8,687 nucleotides of DNA from the NCBI GenBank assembly GCA_035763085.1, contig DASUBV010000015.1, positions 1-8,687 on the forward strand. The letters are read 5' to 3'. The notes under the pieces were generated by a model. It was given only the letters and a program-made list of their open reading frames with translations. It was not told the origin of the DNA and searched no databases. Positions within the stretch are counted from its first letter, which is position 1, and every line of letters begins with the position of its first letter. The DNA comes from DASUBV01 sp035763085 (GTDB lineage: Bacteria > Actinomycetota > Actinomycetes > Streptosporangiales > Streptosporangiaceae). Positions 6,045 through 8,687 of this stretch are shown one piece after another. The position numbers and the translations under genes were made by a program.

Positions 6045-6148
6045 GACCGGGACCAGCTGCCTGGCCCCGCAGTGTGACGCGATCCGCGACCCGCTGGAAT
6101 CCGCCGGCGCCGGGCGGCACGCCGGCAGCCCGCCCGTCGGCCTCCGGA

Positions 6149-6166
6149 CACCCCGGGAACGGGGTG
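6149..6166 (+). promoter_or_regulatory. GNRA-capped hairpin upstream of the isochorismatase-fold gene
   Basis: CACCCCG (6149-6155) pairs perfectly with CGGGGTG (6160-6166) around the four-base loop GGAA, which fits the stable GNRA tetraloop class. It ends about 43 bases before GTG 6210. TAGCGT (6170-6175), just after it, fits TAnnnT as a -10 but lacks a recognisable -35. If that is the promoter, the hairpin is not in the leader and could be a second terminator. Confidence 0.4.
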
Positions 6167-6209
6167 GCGTAGCGTGAGCCTCGTTCCCTGCCCCGAGCCT
6201 GGAGATGCC

Positions 6210-6800
6210 GTGACCGACGCCCCCGCCATCGACCCTGCGAGTTCCGCCCTGCTGGTGATGGATTACCAGCTGAGCGTGGTCCGGATGGTCGACGGCGCGG
6301 ACGCGCTGGTCGCCCAGGCCGCCAGCGCCATCGCCACTGCCCGGGCGGCGGGCATCACGGTCGGCTATGTGCGGGTCGCCTTCGATGACCAGGACTACGC
6401 CGCGATCCCGGGCACCAACAAGACGTTCACCGCACTGGTCGCCAGCCGCCGGCTGCACGACACCGACCCGGACACCGTCATCGACGCGCGGGTAGGGCCG
6501 GAGCCGGGCGACATCATCGTGCGCAAGGTCCGCGTCGGCGCGTTCTCCACCACCGACCTGGACGAGCAGCTGCGGGCGCGCGGCATCACGACGCTGATCC
6601 TGGCCGGGATCAGCACCAGCGGGGTGGTCCTGTCGACAGTGCGCGCGGCCGCCGACCTGGACTACCGGGTGTATGTGCTGGAAGATGCCTGCGCGGATAC
6701 CGACCCGGTCGTTCACGAGACGCTGACCCAGCGGGTCTACCCGCGCCAGTGCTACGTCATCAGCGTGGCCGACCTGCCCGCGCTCCTGCCCGCTGCCTGA
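6210..6800 (+). CDS. Isochorismatase-fold (cysteine hydrolase-like) protein without the usual cysteine
   Basis: 196 aa, normal length for the family. The first strand ALLVMDYQ holds the conserved catalytic Asp, D18. IIVRKVRVGAFSTTDL (102-117) holds the conserved Lys, K106, with the usual S/T-F context. The nucleophile turn, normally GxxTxxCV, reads GISTSGVVLSTVRAA (133-147), so the cysteine is replaced by Val139. C161 (EDACAD) and C181 (RQCYV) lie outside the turn. In this fold the Cys serves amidases such as nicotinamidase; true isochorismatases (EntB, PhzD) also lack it. This could therefore be a vinyl-ether hydrolase or something new; no siderophore or phenazine gene is nearby. The start is GTG 6210, because GGAG (6201-6204) lies five bases upstream and the fold begins at residue ~11. 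GTG 6174 would add 12 residues with no SD as good. Confidence 0.8.
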   Translation: MTDAPAIDPASSALLVMDYQLSVVRMVDGADALVAQAASAIATARAAGITVGYVRVAFDDQDYAAIPGTNKTFTALVASRRLHDTDPDTVIDARVGPEPGDIIVRKVRVGAFSTTDLDEQLRARGITTLILAGISTSGVVLSTVRAAADLDYRVYVLEDACADTDPVVHETLTQRVYPRQCYVISVADLPALLPAA

Positions 6801-6810
6801 CTGACAGGCA

Positions 6811-6820
6811 CCCGCGCGGG
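6811..6820. terminator. Possible bidirectional terminator between convergent genes
   Basis: The perfect palindrome CCCGCGCGGG lies in the 50-base gap where the isochorismatase-fold gene and the reverse-strand gene at 6851 meet tail to tail. GCCGC-GCTG-GCGGC (6833-6846) is a second short stem. Both are small for this GC content, so this is a weak call based mainly on position. Confidence 0.25.
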
Positions 6821-6850
6821 CAGCCCAGGTCAGCCGCGCTGGCGGCCCGG

Positions 6851-7615
6851 TCAGCCGGCGCAGGCCGCCAGCAGCTCCTGCGGGGTGCTGAACCGGAAGC
6901 CCAGCATGTCGACGGCGATGCCGCCGGCCCGTGCCGCCAGTGCCAGGGCCGCCTCGGCCACCTTGAGCTGCATGTCCTGGCTGGCGTCCCCGGGCCGCAG
7001 GCCGGTGTTCAGGTCCCAGTGGTGCAGCGGCCGCTTCTTGACCGGGCTGACCGCGGGCGGGGCGAGGGCAGGAATGAACTGCCCAGGTGAGCTGTAGGCG
7101 GTAAGGAAGGTGATGTCCTTGCCGCTGATGATGTACGAGTCGTCCTTCGTGTCCTCGACCGCCACGTCCCCGGCATACGGGCGCAGCACCAGGGCGACCT
7201 CGTCCGGAGGGACGGACCGCTCGCTGTAGACCGACGCGAGCAGGGCCCGCGGCCGCAGCGACGGGCCGGGGAACAGGCTCCCGCCCAGGCGGGCGGCCAG
7301 CCCGCGGATCAGCAGCTCGCCGTCGGCCATCTTGGCCTCGTGCGTGCGCAGGCCGCGCTGGTCCTGGGCGGATGAGGCGGCGTACCAGGCCACCGCCGTA
7401 TCCGGAGGCAGCCCGGCCTGCTCCCGGAGCCGGGGCGTGACCTCGAACGGGCCGAACAGCAGCACCCCGTTGCCGAAGATGAGCCGGCTGCGCCAGTGCC
7501 GCAGCTGCGGGTCATAGAGCCGGGCCGCGTCCAGTAACGCCGGGCCCGGATCCGCGGGCAGCAGCAGGGCCGGCCCGGCGGCGAGCCTGCTCGGGGTTCG
7601 GTCGAAGAGCGCCAC
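6851..7615 (-). CDS. Protein of unknown function, 254 aa
   Basis: I do not recognise this family. It looks like a real gene: nearly every third codon position is G or C, and GGGAGG lies about nine bases upstream of the GTG start at 7615. It is predicted soluble and cytoplasmic, with no signal peptide or membrane segment. It seems to have an N-terminal alpha/beta part (LIFGNGVLLFGPFEVTPRL, 45-63), a mixed middle with THEAKMADGELLIRGLAARL (91-110), strands around EVALVLRPYAGDVAVED (139-155), and a C-terminal part with KKRPLHHWDLNTG (193-205) and a helix (218-232). Conserved-looking polar clusters (HEAK, HHWDLNTG) could be functional, but no catalytic motif is recognisable. Its neighbours run convergently (6210-6800) and codirectionally (7722-8327) with a hairpin between, so it is probably transcribed alone. 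Confidence 0.7.
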   Translation of the reverse strand: MALFDRTPSRLAAGPALLLPADPGPALLDAARLYDPQLRHWRSRLIFGNGVLLFGPFEVTPRLREQAGLPPDTAVAWYAASSAQDQRGLRTHEAKMADGELLIRGLAARLGGSLFPGPSLRPRALLASVYSERSVPPDEVALVLRPYAGDVAVEDTKDDSYIISGKDITFLTAYSSPGQFIPALAPPAVSPVKKRPLHHWDLNTGLRPGDASQDMQLKVAEAALALAARAGGIAVDMLGFRFSTPQELLAACAG

Positions 7616-7662
7616 AGAGGTGTCCTCCCGGCTATCGCAGCCTCACCGTCTACGTTAGCCGT

Positions 7663-7695
7663 CCCGGACTATCGGTGCATATCGGAACGTCCGGG
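7663..7695 (-). terminator. Inverted repeat between the two reverse-strand genes
   Basis: CCCGGAC (7663-7669) and GTCCGGG (7689-7695) form a 7-bp stem with a 19-base loop, 27 bases beyond the stop of the membrane-protein gene in its reading direction. The loop holds two direct copies of TATCGG (7670-7675, 7680-7685). It may be a terminator or, since it also precedes the 254-aa gene, a regulator site. A weak -10 (TAACGT, reverse strand, 7657 to 7652) lies next to it. Confidence 0.35.
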
Positions 7696-7721
7696 TGCGC
7701 TTTCGCTAGAAGGTACTGCCA

Positions 7722-8327
7722 TCAGCGCCGCGACAGCAGCAGGGCCGGGATGATGAACACGAATGCGACCACGATGGGGACCTCGGCCGAGCTCAGCGCC
7801 CAGAGCACGGACACGATTCCGGGCAGCGGCTGGGTTCCGAGGACGGCCCTGGCTAGTCGCGACACCCGCACGGCGGGAGCCGGCGAGCGTTGCGTCATCT
7901 CAGCCAGAGCCTCCCGGATGATCCTCAGGTCAGGCTTCGCGCTGAAGGCGATGCAGACTCCGCGGCGGTCGCGGGCGATCACGAAGTCCAGCGGCGGCCA
8001 GGCCCGGCCGACCAGCCGCCGGGCCCGGACGCTGGCCAGGTCGTGCAGGTCAATGGTGCGATACCCGGTCGGCGTCCGCGCCGACAGGTAGTGGCTGTAC
8101 TGGGTCCCCCGGGAGTGCTTCCCCTTCTGCTTCCGCATGGCCGCGCACAGGTGCCGCGTACTCGTCACGCCGATGGCCGCCACGAGACCGAGCACGAATG
8201 CCAGCAGGACAACCCGAACCCCCGCCAGCGCCACCAGCGACGGAACCAGCCCGACCAGCACGGCAGCGGTGGCGCAGGCGGCGGTGACGGAGCTATGCCG
8301 GCGCGGCGACCGGGCAGCGCGCACCAT
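7722..8327 (-). CDS. Membrane protein with a PH-like soluble middle, 201 aa
   Basis: Function unknown. After a short basic N-terminus (MVRAARSPRRH) come two hydrophobic segments (about 13-33 and 36-56). A soluble part (about 60-165) follows, with a strand series YSHYLSART, YRTIDLHDLASVRARR and LDFVIARDRRGVCIAF and then a helix RIIREALAEM. At least one more hydrophobic segment (about 178-198) runs almost to the end, LLLSRR. The strands around the DL-x3-R-x-RR turn resemble bacterial PH-like domains of small actinobacterial membrane proteins; this is a pattern judgement only. Start ATG 8327 has GGAAGG about seven bases upstream. The frame stays open to 8552, but codons there are only about 65% G or C at position three and encode the 45-bp repeats, so the extension is unlikely to be translated. 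A hairpin at 7663-7695 follows the gene. Confidence 0.65.
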   Translation of the reverse strand: MVRAARSPRRHSSVTAACATAAVLVGLVPSLVALAGVRVVLLAFVLGLVAAIGVTSTRHLCAAMRKQKGKHSRGTQYSHYLSARTPTGYRTIDLHDLASVRARRLVGRAWPPLDFVIARDRRGVCIAFSAKPDLRIIREALAEMTQRSPAPAVRVSRLARAVLGTQPLPGIVSVLWALSSAEVPIVVAFVFIIPALLLSRR

Positions 8328-8366
8328 GCTCCGCCTTCCGTCTCGCGACTCGGGTTTTAGCCTATA

Positions 8367-8501
8367 GCCGACTATTTCGGCAGAATTCTGCCGGCACGCC
8401 GTCGTCGCACAGCCGGCTATTCCGACGGAAGCTGCCCGGCGCGCCGCCGCGCCATAACCGACTACTCCGACGGGAGCTGCCGGCGCGCTGCGTGGCGGAA
8501 C
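8367..8501. repeat. Three degenerate 45-bp tandem repeats
   Basis: Units start at 8367, 8412 and 8457, exactly 45 bp apart. Each begins RCCGRCTAYT, then YCGRCRG, and the best-conserved part of units 2 and 3 is CCGACGGRAGCTGCC. Units 1 and 2 agree at about 30 of 45 positions; units 2 and 3 agree well over the first 25. They lie upstream of the membrane-protein start. Third-position bias is weak, so they look non-coding, though 45 bp is also 15 codons. On the reverse strand each unit repeats a motif like TAGYCGGYTATRG. The rest of 8328-8612 holds only the palindrome and hairpin listed separately. Confidence 0.7.
8378..8393. promoter_or_regulatory. Perfect 16-bp palindrome in repeat unit 1
   Basis: CGGCAGAATTCTGCCG is a perfect self-complementary 16-mer with an AT-rich centre in GC-rich surroundings. 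It lies about 50 bases upstream of the membrane-protein ATG. The same place in units 2 and 3 has lost the symmetry. It could be an operator for a dimeric regulator. Confidence 0.5.
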
Positions 8502-8509
8502 GGGCACAT

Positions 8510-8547
8510 CATGGCCGTGCTGCCCATCTCCGCCAGCACGGTCCATG
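8510..8547 (-). terminator. Long hairpin after the partial gene at the window end
   Basis: CATGGCCGTGCTG (8510-8522) pairs with CAGCACGGTCCATG (8534-8547) over 13 base pairs with T8542 bulged; the loop is 11 bases. It lies 66 bases beyond the stop codon of the reverse-strand gene that runs off the window, so terminator is the likeliest role. No T-tract follows. Confidence 0.55.
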
Positions 8548-8612
8548 AGCATCTCACCGGGCGTTCGGCCCGTTCGGCGTCCGGAGCCGCTGCGAGCCGG
8601 CTGCCGCGGTGC

Positions 8613-8687
8613 TCAGCTGAGCATGCCGGCCAGCGCGTCACGCACATCGTTGCCGTCCAGGGCGCCGGACTGCAGCTTCCCGTCGTC
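8613..8687 (-). CDS. C-terminal end of an unidentified gene (partial)
   Basis: The last 24 codons and TGA of a gene that enters from beyond the window. The readable end is GALDGNDVRDALAGMLS. Twenty-two of 24 codons end in G or C, which supports real coding, and the stretch is hydrophilic with a likely final helix. The stop codon sits inside a perfect 12-bp palindrome, GCTCAGCTGAGC (8611-8622). Too little is present to name a family. Confidence 0.5.
   Translation of the reverse strand, partial: DDGKLQSGALDGNDVRDALAGMLS

Noticed and set aside
6174..6209. GTG 6174 as start of the isochorismatase-fold gene
   Set aside because: No SD as good as GGAG five bases before GTG 6210, and the extra residues precede the fold.
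8367..8501. CRISPR-like array
   Set aside because: Units are directly adjacent with no spacers and are degenerate along their whole length; no cas gene is present.
8328..8552. 75-residue N-terminal extension of the membrane protein
   Set aside because: Third-position GC is only about 65% and it is made of the 45-bp repeats; ATG 8327 has a good SD and starts a normal membrane protein.
1..8687. A multi-gene defence or biosynthetic system
   Set aside because: Genes lie in several separate units on both strands with hairpins between; only marR and exporter form a convincing functional pair.

Overview
The window comes from a very GC-rich actinobacterium, probably of the Streptosporangiales/Streptomyces type. 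Third codon positions are almost all G or C, GTG starts and G-rich Shine-Dalgarno (SD) sites are common, terminators are GC hairpins without T-tracts, and the protein families are typical of that phylum. I cannot name the species. I see no IS element, CRISPR array, tRNA or rRNA.

Layout, left to right. A reverse-strand phosphate/H+ symporter-family MFS permease (53-1480) ends at a classic actinobacterial GC hairpin (3-20). Divergent from it lies a wrecked secreted serine hydrolase (1600-1825). Its start and signal peptide survive in one frame and its last ~60 codons in another, with the catalytic middle missing. Its stop overlaps, by ATGA, the start of a class I SAM methyltransferase (1822-2643). 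Next is a resistance-type pair: a MarR regulator (2695-3183) and a 14-TM DHA2 drug exporter (3468-4997). The marR promoter carries two overlapping palindromes and appears to give a leaderless mRNA. The exporter leader has an operator-like palindrome at its -35. It also has a hairpin that could bury the SD, and the hairpin's loop repeats the marR operator half-site.

The next block is a 275-aa ClpC-like protein without ATPase domains (5164-5991): two Clp-N repeats, a UVR motif and a coiled coil. A 13-bp perfect terminator hairpin follows. Then comes an isochorismatase-fold protein that lacks the usual cysteine nucleophile (6210-6800). Three reverse-strand genes close the window: an unrecognised 254-aa protein (6851-7615), a membrane protein with a PH-like soluble middle (7722-8327), and the last 24 codons of a further gene (8613-8687). 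Between the last two lie three degenerate 45-bp tandem repeats, one containing a perfect 16-bp palindrome, and a long hairpin.

The only clear functional unit is marR plus exporter, a regulated efflux module. The ClpC-like protein may serve proteolysis or protect it from NTD-targeting antibiotics. The other genes look like separate transcription units. Everything is read by eye from sequence; no homology search or folding program was run.
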